A DNA stretch of 64,000 nucleotides from Chamaea fasciata (taxonomy: Eukaryota; Chordata; Aves; Passeriformes; Sylviidae). The notes below the pieces were generated by a model, which had not been told where the DNA came from, did not search any database, and saw nothing but the letters and a program-made list of their open reading frames with translations. The stretch covers positions 25,423,712 through 25,487,711 of the forward strand of contig JARCOQ010000011.1 of the NCBI GenBank assembly GCA_029207755.1, in the 5' to 3' direction. The translations under genes and the position numbers were made by a program. This document shows, piece by piece, positions 45,679 to 58,276 of this stretch (its first letter is position 1; each line of letters opens with the position of its first letter).

Positions 45679-46145
45679 TAATTTCACTTATATTGAATTC
45701 CTGATATCCTGAGCCATCTCTAAAGGTGAGGATGGTCCGGTTTTATCGCTTAAAAATGAAGGAAGATTTATCTGAATTAGATTTACAGACAGACTTTCTG
45801 AATGAGCATGTGCTCTGACAACAGCTATGCTGAGATCTGAACTGGAGATTTTTCCAGTCCATCTTTCAGCAGGATGACTTTTTAAGCACTTCCTTTACTG
45901 CTGAATACCACAAAGGCTCCGACAATCTATTGATGATGAAGGTCAGCACCTCCTTAGCAGCCCATAAAGTGAGTCTCTCACAATCAGGTTTCAGACTTTT
46001 TAAGATTCTAGCCATTTCTTTAGGCAATGAAGCAACCTAGTTCTTTTATCTTGCTATTTTTATTGTTTGAAAGCCTGAGTCACATCTGATCTTTTTTATT
46101 TTTAGTTTTCTTTTGGGGGAAAAAAAATCCAACCCTTAATGTATC

Positions 46146-46161
46146 TTTTTTTTTTTTTTTT
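46146..46161. repeat. T16 homopolymer
   Basis: Sixteen consecutive T residues in AT-rich DNA. An A8 run lies just upstream. Confidence 0.75.
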
Positions 46162-48420
46162 GTTCAGTACTCTTGTTTCTTTGTGATAGACATAAGTAAT
46201 GGCTCATTCACTGCAAATTCAGGACTCCTTACATTTTTCTTGCTGTGATAAGGGCACACTTGCCATTATTACAGCTGCATTGTCCACATTGCTGCAGTAA
46301 AGGTTTTGTCAGCACTTCCACTCTAGACACTATTTTTACCCACCGTATTCAACCAGTTTATATAAAAAACCCCAACAAATTTGGCTCTGGGATGAAGTTT
46401 GGCAAGGTTAATTGTGGTCTTTTCATAGTGGTTTGTAGGAGTTTAACCACATTAGCCTTATTGCTATGTGAGGCTGAAACATCTGTAACAATTGTTTATG
46501 TGGTGCTGAGTAGACAAAGTACTAAACTCATTAGGCTATAAACATAAGAAATATTAATCTGTATTAATATTTACTGTTCACAGTTATCAGATAGTTCACT
46601 AGGCACTCATGCAAAGACAGTAAGCGTAGGGTCAGGGTTAAGCTTAGGCTTAATATTCAAATTAAGACGACTCCAAATCCTTTTGTTGATCGCAATTGCT
46701 TGTGGTAGTTAACTGAAGTTGAGGGTAAAGGTGACAGAACCAGAATGTAAGAAGCAAATCCTGGGTAAAACACCTATGGTGTCTTTAAGAACAACATGGA
46801 AGATTAGGTGGGAAATACGATTAAGATAATGGAGAGAAGTTTTCCTCAGGGGTGTTGATAATGTGGCTGTCATTGGCTTCCTGCACAGTGCAGGAGGGAA
46901 AGGGCAGCATGAGGATCGTGTCATGTGTCCAGGAATACAGAGTGCCCCTGTGAAATACTTGGGCATTGTTTAGGCAAAAAAGGGAAATAGAGAAATCCCT
47001 CTTCCTGCCAGCATCGGTTTGTCTTGAATAGTTGTGGGATTTGTTTCCTCTCCCTGAATCTTTCCCCTTTTCCCCCCTCTATTTTTTTATCTGGCTTATC
47101 ATTCCTTGAAGGAAGGATACAGCCAGCCATGGTCCTGCAGGGCTGCCCCAAGCAATTTAAGAGTTTGCTTCTTCCAGCTGGTCAACACTTCCCTTCTCTT
47201 CCACTGCTGCAGCTCCTGCTGCATTTCTGTGCTAATTAAAACAGCTCAAAGAGATTCACTAAAGTACTTGGGATCTGAGTTAATCCGTTTCATTTGGCAC
47301 TGAAGCAGGCTGGAGATAAATTCTGACCCAGGATGTCAGCCATGGGAGAAAGGGAGAACCAGGAAACTTCTGCTCCTTCTGTCTCCTCTGACCAAAACCC
47401 ATCACCTGCTTTGGTTTGGTGGCTTGGACAAGGCTGCATGTTTGGGCACATGGCTGCCAATCTATAACCAGCATTAAGACAATTTTTTTTAAGCTTTAAG
47501 GAAGTTGAAACCAGGACAGGCAGCATCTTTAAAAGTTCTAGTACTCACTGAAATGGGTGAGCCAATCTCACAAAATGGCTAAATAAAGCTCTTAATATTT
47601 TCAATTTCCTTGGGGCTTCTTCCCCTCCATGTATTCTTCAAAGTGTTATTTTAAAACTTAACGTCTGCCGTGATGCTCAGTAATATAAACTGCCAACAAT
47701 TTAACACAAAATTAGGCACCTCAATTAACTATTTATTGCTGTAGAGATGCACAAGGATCTTACTAACAAGTTGTTTGAATAAAATTAGAGCTGTAAAAGG
47801 ACAGTAGGCTAACAACTACAATTATAATTCAAACCCAAGAGGAACCAATCTCCCTAGCAGCACGTCTCAGGATAGTGAGGCAAAGCAAACACAAAAAATA
47901 ACATCAGTGATCACAACCTGGAAGAAGGGAAAGGAAGGTTCAGCGTGCAGCGAGGGCTCAGGATGTGTGGTTGGTAACTTGTGTGGCCAGGGAAAAATAG
48001 AAAAAAACCCCTGAAGATGTTTTCTGCATATGTATTTCAGGCACTGTGTGGCTGTCTTCCTTACACTCCCTCCTAGGGATACACTTCCTGTAAAAGTGTG
48101 GGAGGAAAATGCCCGAGAGACAAAAGAGACTGCAGGGAGAGCATTCCAGCTCTGCCCAATGATGTCATCCATTAGCACAAACCCCGCATTGTCAATTAGG
48201 GAAAAAAGGTCAGCTCTGCCTCTGACGGGATGTGAAGCCCCGCCAGCCCTCCTCGACTGGATTCACAGGGAGCAGAGCAGTTCAGTTCCATGGCTAAAGG
48301 GCCACGGGGAGGAAAGAGGGAGAGGAAAATGGAAATTTTGAAATGGGAAAGGATTTTACGGTAGGCTCCTGAAAAGTGGAGTTGTGGGAACAAATAATTG
48401 CTCTGTGCGGGGAACAAGGA

Positions 48421-48434
48421 TGTGTGTGTGTGTG
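48421..48434. repeat. (TG)7 dinucleotide repeat
   Basis: Seven perfect TG units. Short, possibly polymorphic. Confidence 0.7.
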
Positions 48435-49119
48435 CCTAAGGTATAAACAGAGCTGTGAGCTTAGGGTAATGCCTAAATGAAAAGGAATACTAAGATTGGT
48501 CCTACCAGTGCGACTGTGTGCTGAAAGAGCTCGAGATTTTTTCTATATTTTTTCTTTTTTTCGGTACTGCAATATTTCCTAATTCTGTTGGGAAGACAAG
48601 AAAGCAATTTTTGAAGAGATTACAAAGCAAACGTCCAAGTGTCCTACTTGCTCTCGTTCTGAAGGAGATGAAGAACTATCGATTTTCTGAAAGATTGCTT
48701 TGAAATGGTGGGAGCTGAGTACTTGTAAAGAACGAGTGCAGAGGGGCAGAGTTTAGTTTAGGAGGGTTGCTGCAGACTGTGCTGTGGGCTTGATTAGGTC
48801 TGCCCACATGCTATTAAGGAGTCTGGATCTCAGAGCTGCTCTGGGCAGCCCTGCCTCCAGGATGAGGCAGGAATTCAATGGGAACTCACAGTGCAACGAG
48901 GGCTCTCTTCACTTCACAAAGTAATCACATCCCTAAGGGAGCCAGCCCTAGGAAAGCCCAAACCTAAAGGAGATGTTCTCACACCTGCAGTGGCTTCCAA
49001 CCACTTGTGCAGTGCACAGAACTCATCAGCTGCCCGATGTGGGGCAAAGGAGGTGCCTCACACCTGGCATGGCCTGCACTTGGCTCAGACACAGAGCCAG
49101 AGGGGTGGGCTGGGTACAG

Positions 49120-49479
49120 ATCCTTACCTGAGAAAACGAGACTCAGAGGTGACCTTATCACTCTCTGCAACTTCCTAAAAGGTGGCTGTAGCCAGGTGGG
49201 AGTTGGTCTTTTTCTCCAGGCAGCACTGAAAGAACGAGAGGACACAGTCTCAAGCTGTGCCAAGGGAAATGTAGGTTGGATATTAGGAAAAAGTTTTTCA
49301 TGGAAAGAGGGATGAAGTACTGGAATGGTCTGCCTGGGGATGGGGTGGAGTCACCATCCCTGGATGTGTTTAAAAAAAGACTGGATGTGGCACTCAGCGC
49401 CAGGGTTTCGTTGAGGTGTTGGGGCATGGGTTGGACTCGATGGTCTTGGAGGTCTCTTCAAACCTTGTGATTCTGTGAA
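49120..49479 (+). mobile_element. CR1 LINE, 3' end fragment, plus strand
   Basis: About 360 bases follow the avian CR1 3' region in order: GAGGTGACCTTATCACTCTC, then TGGCTGTAGCCAGGTGGG, TTGGATATTAGGAAAAA, CTGGAATGGTCTGCC, GGAGTCACCATCCCTGGA, GACTCGATGGTCTTGGAGG, ending GATTCTGTGA. A 64-codon frame at 49276-49470 is the familiar read-through of this non-coding tail and is not a gene. The copy is 5'-truncated near 49120 and inactive. Similarity to the consensus is good, so it is younger than the copy at 39.7 kb. Confidence 0.9.
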
Positions 49480-49858
49480 CTCTGTGCATTCCTGCTCCAG
49501 CTCTACCTGACAAACAGCTTGCCCTGACCAACCCCACCTCCAGCTGCTGCTCAGCACCCCTGCATGGCTGTCCCCTGACTGCCCCCTCAGCTTTGCTCAC
49601 TAACTGAGAAGAGGTGTGTGAGGTTGGAACTTCCATTTTAGCTGTTTCTGCACACTCAATGCAAACCACCACCACTAAATCTTGAGAGGTTCTGCATGGT
49701 AAAAAGCTGGCTGCAGCACCCACGCTCCTAACTGGGACCACCCCATCAGAACAAAGGCAATTTTGGTGGAGGTACTTCCTTCTGGTTAGACTTTGGATGA
49801 TGCTGGGGTGTACAGAAACTTAACAAATCAATAAAAATAAAAACAAAATCAAAACATT
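49480..49858. other. Spacer between two CR1 copies
   Basis: About 380 bases of ordinary sequence between two CR1 tails in the same orientation. It shows no CR1 similarity, so the two flanking copies are separate insertions rather than one interrupted element. Confidence 0.5.
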
Positions 49859-50145
49859 TGCCAGGGCATGTGGTGATAGGACAAGGGGCAATGACTTCAA
49901 ACTGCAAGAGATTAGGTTTAGATTAGATATTAGGGAAAGAATTCTGTACTGTCAGGGTGGTGAGACCCTGGAACAGGTTTCTCAGAGAAGTGGTGGATGC
50001 TCCATCCCTGGAAGTCTTCATGGCCAGGCTGGATGGAGCAACCTGGCCTAGTGGAAGGTGTCCCTGCCCATCCCATGGCAGGAGGGTTGAAACCAGAGGA
50101 GCTTTAAGGTCCTTTCCAAGACAGGCAATTCCATGATTCTGTGAT
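49859..50145 (+). mobile_element. CR1 LINE, 3' end fragment, plus strand (second copy)
   Basis: This copy uses the wording of a different CR1 3' subfamily: GGTGATAGGACAAGGGGCAA, then GATTAGATATTAGGGAAAGA, CTGGAACAGGTTTCTCAGAG, TGGATGCTCCATCCCTGGA, CTAGTGGAAGGTGTCCCTGC, ending CCATGATTCTGTGAT. It is 5'-truncated at about 287 bp, has a small internal deletion before GCAACCTGG, and is inactive. The distinct subfamily shows it inserted independently of its neighbour at 49120. Confidence 0.9.
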
Positions 50146-52937
50146 AAATCAGTGCTAGAGCTTCAGTCAATAACTTCATTGGAAAGTAAGAAATCTAGTA
50201 TTTTCCTTTGTGTGCCTAATTCTTTTCTCTGGTAATAACAAACCCCACAACAACTCCCCAAATCAAAGTCAATCAAAAGAAGTAACAAGGAGAAAAGGCA
50301 GGCATAAGAGTGGGAAGAAGAGAAGCAAACCAGGAAGTAGGGGACTGAGAAACTAAAGGAAAGTTTAAAAAAGGCCATCATGTCAGGATACAAAGTGAAT
50401 TTTACTGGGAGGAGGGTTGGTCTACCTTCTGAACGCCCTCTATATTGCTCCACTCCCCTGAAGGAGGAATCTCCCTAGATAGACGTCATTAACTGGCATT
50501 GCTATTTCTCATCTTTTATTGTTGCGGCCTTTATTTCTTTGGTGCTGTTGTTCTTTATGACTGCTCTATCTGATTTCCAATGTAAGAGCAATAAATGCAA
50601 GAAAAAGTGTAAAAAACCAGCAGGGTACAATGCAGGGTGAGGGAGAAAGGGAGCAGAGTGAGTGCTGGCAGGTCCTCACCACTCTTAACGAGGACGCTCA
50701 TGCAGCAGAGATCCACAGAAAACACAGCCTAACTGAGAAATCAGAAACCTCACACAGCTAGTCCGGGTCCTCCCATGGTGTAAAATAACATTGATCTGTC
50801 CCAAAAATTTTAGCAAGTCCAAAAAAGATGGCTACTGATGAACTTTATGTCTACAAATGAGTTGCTGTGGTCAGAAATTTATCTTTGCCAAGAGGACCAT
50901 GCAGAAAATCACACCTTTAACCCTCAGCAAACAAAACTGAGTTCTCTTTTGCCAAGTTAGCTACTGAATTGCTATGACCTCAGCAGCGCAATTTGTCCTG
51001 AAGCTTCTTCTACTCAGATGACCCTTAAAAGCACTAGTGAAATTCTTCTGCTTGGGTTATGGAGGCTAATAAAGACTCCGAGAATGGGTGGGAGGGCACT
51101 GAAGCATTCATGCATATGAAATCCCATGCACATCTATAACCTGGGAATTCTCTGATGCCATGGAAAGAGGCAATGCAGAACTACTGGTGCTTAATTCTCT
51201 TGAATCTTCAGAGCTGTTTCTCATCTCCTGTATCTCTGCAGTGAGCCATGATTAAACAGGATGTTTATTAAGAACCCCAAACAAAACAAGGGGGAGGTGT
51301 TTGTTTCCAAACAAAGAAGGCTTTTTCGTCACCCTTAACAAGTTGTCTGAACAATTACTGCTCCCTGAAGGTAGAGGCTCACCTGAGACCTAGAGCTGGG
51401 TTTACTGAGTGTATTACATAAACAGCAGTGAAAACCGTAGGGTGCAAGCGAGGGAGAAACTTTTCTGGTGGCAATAAAATCTGTTGAAATAGCCAAAGCA
51501 TCATCATCAGGGACTAATCTGGCTTGGAGCCTGCTTGATTAAAAATGAGAGACAATAATTTTCTTATGGCTCTGTAATTCAATTGAATAACTTGGTTTGT
51601 TATCTAATACTACTTTGTCATACAGAATGATCTGTATGTTGAAAGCCCTGCTCAGGCATAAACTAATTAATTTTTGTGGCAGGACCAGTCCTGTGAAGTG
51701 CTGTGCTTCCACAACCTAAGAGGAATTGAGGAAGTGCAATAACTCACAGGGTGAGGCTGAATTTCGCATTAGATAGGTAATTAAATCTGATGAGTCCCAC
51801 TGGGGTGCAGAGATGGTAAGCAGAGATATTAAATGAGTTAGCCATGGCTGCGCATCCGTCCCTCTTTGGCTCCTGGCTCAGAGCACAGTGGTGGCAGCTA
51901 CCACTGACCCATCCTGGAGACTCTTCCTCATTCCACCACATCCGCCTTCTATTAACGGCATAGCTCCCAGGGCTCTCAGCCTGGAGTCAGTATTTCTGCA
52001 GTAATGTTGGGCACAATGAGGAAAATTCAGGGGTCACAGTGTCTGATAGAACATTTGGAAAGTTCATCTGTGTACTCCTTTACTTCACTAGCTGCTTTAG
52101 CAGATACTCAGGTTGTGCTTATTCCATTTCTCGCGGCGTGAAATGATGAATTTTAAACATTCACAGGCAGAAAAAGCCTATGAGGTCGGAAAAAAGAGAA
52201 AGGTGGAAAGATAAAAGACTTACATGACACCAGGTGAAGCACATGTCAGTAATTTGGGGATTATATTAATTGAAGAGTTATTTTAATACTTTCCAAAGTC
52301 ATCATTACAAAACTAGAAAATGTAGAGTTAGGGTTTCTGGAGTTTTTTTTTTAACCTGTGTATTACGACTCTGCATTTCACCCTAATTGCTTTGTAATTT
52401 GACATGCAAGGGTTTAATATGGCAGCTGAGGCAAATCCAGTAGCAACTGGGAGCTAAAGCACAGAAAAGAGCTCCTGACAGGCCGAGCTTCAATTCAGCA
52501 ACTCTGTACTGGCAATAGAGCTGTAACATAAAAGTTAGCAGGAGAGAAAAGGTGCTGAAAAAGGCCTGGCTAAAATAGCTCAGATTAATATTCAAGGCAG
52601 TTCCTTGCCAGCTTTTAGTTTCTTAGTATGGCTTTTCCTTTTAATTTCTTCTTTTAGCTGGGTGTCTTCATTTTCCAGTGTAATCTCTGTGAATGTTTAT
52701 TACCTCTGCTGCATTATTTTTTGTCAATATGTGTTTTAACCTTGTAGGGCTGCAAGAACAGTGGGGAAGTTTTTCTTCCCCTGATAAGCAGAAAGGTACA
52801 CGGCACCAGTTCTCTGGGTTCAAATTTCTCATTCAGGGTGTATGAGCTGGTCTTTGCCACTGCTTTATGCAATGACACGAATCTGTAAGAGCAGTGACAG
52901 CCAAGGGGAATCTAGTGATGGTTGTGAGACACTGACC

Positions 52938-52990
52938 AAAAAAAAACCCCCAAAACACCAAAAACAAAACACCTAGCAAAACCAAAATCA
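52938..52990. repeat. A/C-rich low-complexity sequence
   Basis: Runs of A and C with almost no G or T on the plus strand for about 50 bases. Simple low-complexity DNA. Confidence 0.6.
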
Positions 52991-55228
52991 GATCCAAATG
53001 TTGATCCTAACGTGTTTTTGTTCATTTTATTAAATGAGTGGTTGGTTCTTGCTTTTATTTCCTAAAAGTTATGCCAGGACTGGAGCCAGTGCTGTCACAG
53101 ACTAATGCTGATTGTGTAGCCCATGCTTTTGTAACCTTTCAGTTACACTACTCTAATGTTTTATTTTATGACCTTCCTGAGAAAATTCTGCAAAGCTCCA
53201 ATGGATGCAAGGTACTGCAGCCTGAATACTAACTTGTACTAAGGTGACTGAACAACTTTCATCAGTTGAACAAGAACTGCATCTGTTCTTTTCATCCGGC
53301 TGATTTTGCCAGGAGAAACTTGTAGTGTTTGGTGTGGCTACACACACTGACTTATGAACTTTGCCCCGAGTAAAGATCTTCCAAGGTGTTCTCCTAGCTC
53401 TGAAATCTAGAATTAAATTGGAGCCGAGGTTTACAATTGCTGTTTGGTCCTGAGTACAAGTCACTTTTGGCCAGTAACAGAACCCACTGAATTATCAGGC
53501 ATTAGTACATTCAGATTTGAGAGGTGAATGATGGTGCTTGGCTTCTTTGGGTTATCTGCTGTTGTAAGTTTCCCCGGAAACTATTTTTCTGAAGGCCTTA
53601 AAAGGTGGTTATGAAAGACTGAGTGATGTGATTTATTCCTGCTGGGTTTAAGTTATGTGTAAAGCTCGGTTTCAAAATTATTTGAAATTCTTTTTACCTA
53701 ATATCAACCTGTCCATGAAAGCGCCAACAAGAACCAAAGTGTCTGTTATCCTCCACAAACCTCAGAGTAAGGAAATGGGGTGAGGAGGGTGTCAAATGCC
53801 TTTGGGATTGCCGAAATCTGTGTTTTCTCAGGGCCCAGTGTATTGCTGCTGCAATTCCTTCCTGTCACCCTCTGTCTGCATGAATCCAAAAGCGGAAGAG
53901 GGGGATGCTGAATTTGCAGCTTGCTCCAAACCTGCCTGCTGGCCACACAAAGACAAACATTTTGAGGTGTCAGCCTCGGAGTTCATCAGCTCCTCCCCAA
54001 AGCCATAAATATCTTTTTAAATACCTGAAGCACGAAGATGCTTTTGTACACCTGCACACCTGTGAAGTAACTTTCCTCCTTTTTGATGCTCTTGTTTTCT
54101 TGACTGTTACTGCCTTAATGTTGACTAACCCTGAAGTGTTCATCTGGAAAAAGAAAAAGACAACCCAAAACTCACCAGCATTTTCTGCTGTCAGAGTGAG
54201 TCTGGTTTGCGGAAGACAGTAAATTCCAGGATTTTCATTTGTCAGGCAAAGTAAAGCCATTAAATCTTTAACCCTCAGTTATTCCCAGCAAGGCCATCCC
54301 ACCATTTCAGAGGATGCTGGAATTAAGCTAATAAATAAGTAAGAGAAAAAAAACCAAGCCCACTGCAGAAAGCTAAGGGCAGGGACGTTGATCAGCGCTC
54401 GCTTTGCAGCCTGGCTTCTGTGAGTTCTTGCTGCAGCTGCAAGAGCAGCTGCATTATTTTCAACATCAATCTGAGCACTGCCATGTAATAGCCTTGTTAC
54501 AGAGGGACTAAAGAGCTAACAGAATCCTAAAGTCGTCAGACTTTTCATGAAATTTACATTCAGAAATACCATATTTAAGCTATTTTTCAATGTTTGAATT
54601 TAAATGGGCACAATTAGAGTTGATTTTTGTTTTGTTTCTCAACTGGTAGTTACTACATTGAGCGAGTGTTGCTCGAGGTCACAGCCCTGCAAATGCACAA
54701 GTGCAGCATCTGAATTCCACGGGAGTGAGGAGACTCACGGAGTGGCATAACGTAACATGCAAACAAGGAGCTACAGAGGGAGAGAGAGTGCTTGTATTTA
54801 TAAGGAGGAAATGTGGAATTCAGCAAAACCTTTTACATACTTTGAATTTTCTGTGGATTCTTTCAAAACAGCAATGATATGCAGAATTTTCTCATTTTTG
54901 GCCTCGCTTACCCCTTCAAATGGTTGTTTAGAGCCCTAACGACTTTGTTAGAGCAAAGATAAACTATAGCAGAACACTTCAAAGGACTCACTTTTACATG
55001 TGACCAGAGAGTGCCCATTAAAGTTTGTCAGTGGTCACATTTGAATACTATTATCACAGGATTTCTTTATTTCCAAAATAATTTTGCAAGCTTAGGTAGG
55101 GATATTCTGGCAATGCTACCACTTTGCACAGATAAAATTAACAACCTTTTAAGGCTTAGGCACTATAAAGGGACTGCATCTAATCAAAAAAGTGATTTAA
55201 GCTTGATTTTTTAAAACTTGATTCGAAT

Positions 55229-55293
55229 GTAACACATGATATTATAACATCACGTGTTAATAACACACAATATTATAACACACAATGTTATAA
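55229..55293. repeat. AT-rich palindrome and degenerate tandem repeat
   Basis: TAACACATGAT (55230-55240) is the reverse complement of ATCACGTGTTA (55249-55259) at 10 of 11 positions, with an 8-base loop. It is followed by two more related units (ACACAATATTATA and ACACAATGTTATA). The block could extrude as a small cruciform. It may be an expanded palindrome or a relic of an inverted-repeat transposon. Confidence 0.6.
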
Positions 55294-56963
55294 CTCCTGA
55301 AAAACAGTCCAAGGACCAAGGTATGGTCACCCTGAAACACAGACAGGCCTCCTCTCCTTTAACAGGCTGCTTACGAGTGAGTTTCCACAAAGTAAGTAAT
55401 TAGATGACAATCTCCATGGTATTTTGTCTCAGTGATACTATAAAATAGTTTCTCCAGTCCTCATATCTGCAGGAAAATGCTTGGAAATGTAACTCATGTA
55501 TCAAGTAAAGGCTCAGGAGATAAAAGGAAAGAAGTCAAGGAGTGTATTTATAAAAAAACCCCAACAAAACAACGCAACATTTTTATCTATTTGGATGTCC
55601 CTGGTTGCCTGAGGGTTTAATGTTTCAGGTTTGAAGTACTGAATGACAGAGGGAGCTTTTTACTGGTCAAGTACTGTGAAAAGAGCAACTTCTTTTCATT
55701 TTTTCCATTCTAATTATACTTTACATGCACCTTTCTGGTAAGTGTGGGCAAACCATGTGATTTCTTTGCCTCATGGAGCTAATAAGACTTCCCTTCTTTT
55801 CAGTGCAGCTTGGATCAACTTACTAATATTTGTGAAACACAAGGGAATTAGAATGATGAACGCCCTATAAATAAATAAACACATCTCCATTCATTAGCCA
55901 GGAAAGCTCTGTTTTGTTTCAAGAACTGCTTTCTGAAAATGCTTTACCATGTATTTTATCAGCAAACAAGATGACATTAAGTGGCAATATGTTAAAATTA
56001 GTTGCCTTTCATTCTTTTAACTTTACTGGAAAAAAGTTACATTTTCTTTTCAGATTGTATTTCCCCAAGTATAAAACAGATGCATTTGGATAAATAGATT
56101 TGAAACATATTATTAAATTAAATGAAGAAAAGGAAACGTAATGAAATAAAATCTAAGTATCTGAAAAAAAATATTTCTTTTCACAGGCCTGCAGTAGAAA
56201 TCTAATGTTCCTTCTCTACTTTATCCTGGTATCAGGATGACAGGTATTCTATCATCTTTCAAAGTACCATCTGAGATGCCTCTTGTGATCTGAACAAGAA
56301 TGGGTGTCCATTCAGCAGAACCAATTTCAAAATCCAGTTAAATGTATTAAATCTATTTCTACATGGAGCACACTGTTTGTGCTTAGTACATTTATTACCA
56401 TTATTACAATAAAATTAAACAGTGCCATCTGAGATCAAGCTCCTGCTATAGCTCTCCGTATTCATTGCACCAGACATTTTAAAGTAGACCAAGCAGAGGA
56501 AGGAAGCCTCCTTTGAGGTGAAATGGGGATACAGAAATCAGGCACAGAGAAATGATCAGGGACAGAGAGCAGACCCATGGCAGAGCAGCTCCTCTCTTCC
56601 AGGGTTCCTGCAGTTCCCTTCCCCAAATCCCGTTTAAAACTGATCCCAAAGCAGCTCAGCACAGCTGCAGTCACCTCAGGGGGTCTCCAGGGATGTCCCC
56701 ACTGGGGAAGCATTTGGGAAGTGAACCCCTGGCTCAGTTCAAGCCCTTGGGCGTCCTGCAAGGACACAGGAATGAGTGAGCACACTGAGACTGCATGGCT
56801 GACCCTGGGGCAGTCAGTCCTAAATGCGTCACAGCCTGCCCCAGACCAGGCATTCCAGCTTGGCTGCTCCTCGCTTCCCTGGGAATAATTTCAGCCCAAT
56901 ATTTGGAAAAGAGGGAAAAAAAGAACCCGCTGGGAGGTGTCTTATTCTATATACCAGAAGGGA

Positions 56964-57013
56964 ATATCTGTATCTATCTTTCTATATCTGTATCTATCAT
57001 CTATATCTACATC
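56964..57013. repeat. Degenerate (TATC)n-type repeat
   Basis: About 50 bases built from TATCTG and TATCTATC words, imperfect. An old microsatellite. Confidence 0.65.
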
Positions 57014-58252
57014 ATGACAACCCTTCTTGGACCACTTGTGTTTCAAACCACCGAATGGAAGCAGAGGTCCCTTCCCACCCTGCAGCATTGGAGAAGGTAA
57101 ATCCATATATCCATGCTCATCAGGACCTGAGCTCCACTAATGTATGTGGTTAAAAAACCATACATTTCTAAAAGGTGTTTCAGAAAAGTGTTTTAAGTAA
57201 AGTAATTCATTTTCTAGGAGATTAAATTGCTGAACGCACTTAAATCAGAGCTACCTGAAAACTCTAATTTCTGAAGAAATTCTGCTAATGCATTTAAAAA
57301 GTGCAGTATATTATGAAGTCCCTGCTGCTTCTAACCCAGACAGATAAACCTTGTAACTGCAGGCCACAAAACAGAGCCGATGGAGGAAAACATGCTGGAG
57401 TTATGTTCACAACTTGGAACACTGCAAGGGGCTCAACAAGCATTTCAGAATAGAGTGGGAAATGGCATAAACACCCCAGAGAGCAGTCCCAGCCCAGTGC
57501 CAAGCGTTCCTCTTAGGCACTGAGGACTAAAGAATCCCACAGCCAGAAGGAGACAAATGAGTAAGAAACACAAATGAGATTAATCAAGTAACTAAGGCAC
57601 AAAACCTTGAAACACAACAAATGTGCCATATTGCTAAAAACGTTGTTCTGCAGATAAGTGAATAGATTTACTTCCAAGCCAGGCTTTCTTTTCCTTTTTT
57701 TCCCCAGTAGCTTTAGCCCAATTGCTTCCACTGCACATTTGCTTCCCCAGGTACAGCTTAGATATGGCATCTAATTTCCCTGCCGTGGCTGTGCAGTTGA
57801 GGTGAGAGGTAGAAGGATGAATCATTGCATCCTGTCCATGCTTGCTGGTCTTCTGTCTCTAAATGCAGAGCAAAACCCGGTGGGCAAAAAGACAGCAGGG
57901 CTAAAATAACAGAAGGGGGAAAGAAGTATAATGGGAATGCCTCAGGACTCAGTAAAGAGGGGAGAAGCACTCAAGATCTGAGGAGTCAATAGAGAAATAA
58001 GAGGAAATGATGGAGTGTGAAATGTGTAGTTGGATGATGAGTAGAGCTAATGAAACTGAGTTTCCTGAGCCTGTGTAGCTGGGCTCTCTGGTGCCTAATA
58101 GCGTAATCTCTGATCGAACCTTTCCCTGCAGCTGGAGTATTCCCAGTGTCTCTCCCTTGTCTGGTTTCTATTTCGAGGGTTGTTGACGGTGCAGTAATTT
58201 GGAGATAGGATACAGGGAGATGCAGATAAACAGTAATTAAGTCTTTTTCCTC

Positions 58253-58276
58253 AAAAAAAAAAAAAAAAAAAAAAAA
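58253..58276. repeat. A24 homopolymer
   Basis: Twenty-four consecutive A residues. No retrocopied coding sequence is recognised in front of it on the plus strand. Confidence 0.8.

Larger units (their letters stand above)
45331..49119. other. Non-coding DNA, no gene seen
   Basis: After the CpG-rich shoulder ends near 45660, the sequence is AT-rich with frames of at most about 100 codons. A T16 tract lies at 46146-46161 and a (TG)7 repeat at 48421-48434. Nothing recognisable as an exon or RNA gene. Confidence 0.5.
50146..56963. other. Non-coding DNA, no gene seen
   Basis: AT-rich, with frames of 60-105 codons that match nothing. An A/C-rich low-complexity patch lies at 52938-52990 and the palindromic AT-rich block at 55229-55293. 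No RNA gene or exon is recognised. Confidence 0.5.

Noticed and set aside
46610..46660. AGGGT/TTAGG-like words as interstitial telomeric repeat
   Set aside because: Only isolated imperfect words, with no tandem TTAGGG array.
49276..49470. 64-codon plus-strand frame that looks protein-like
   Set aside because: It is a read-through of the CR1 3' region, a common false protein in bird annotations, not a gene.
58253..58276. A24 tract as tail of a processed pseudogene
   Set aside because: No recognisable retrocopied coding sequence or target-site duplication lies next to it.
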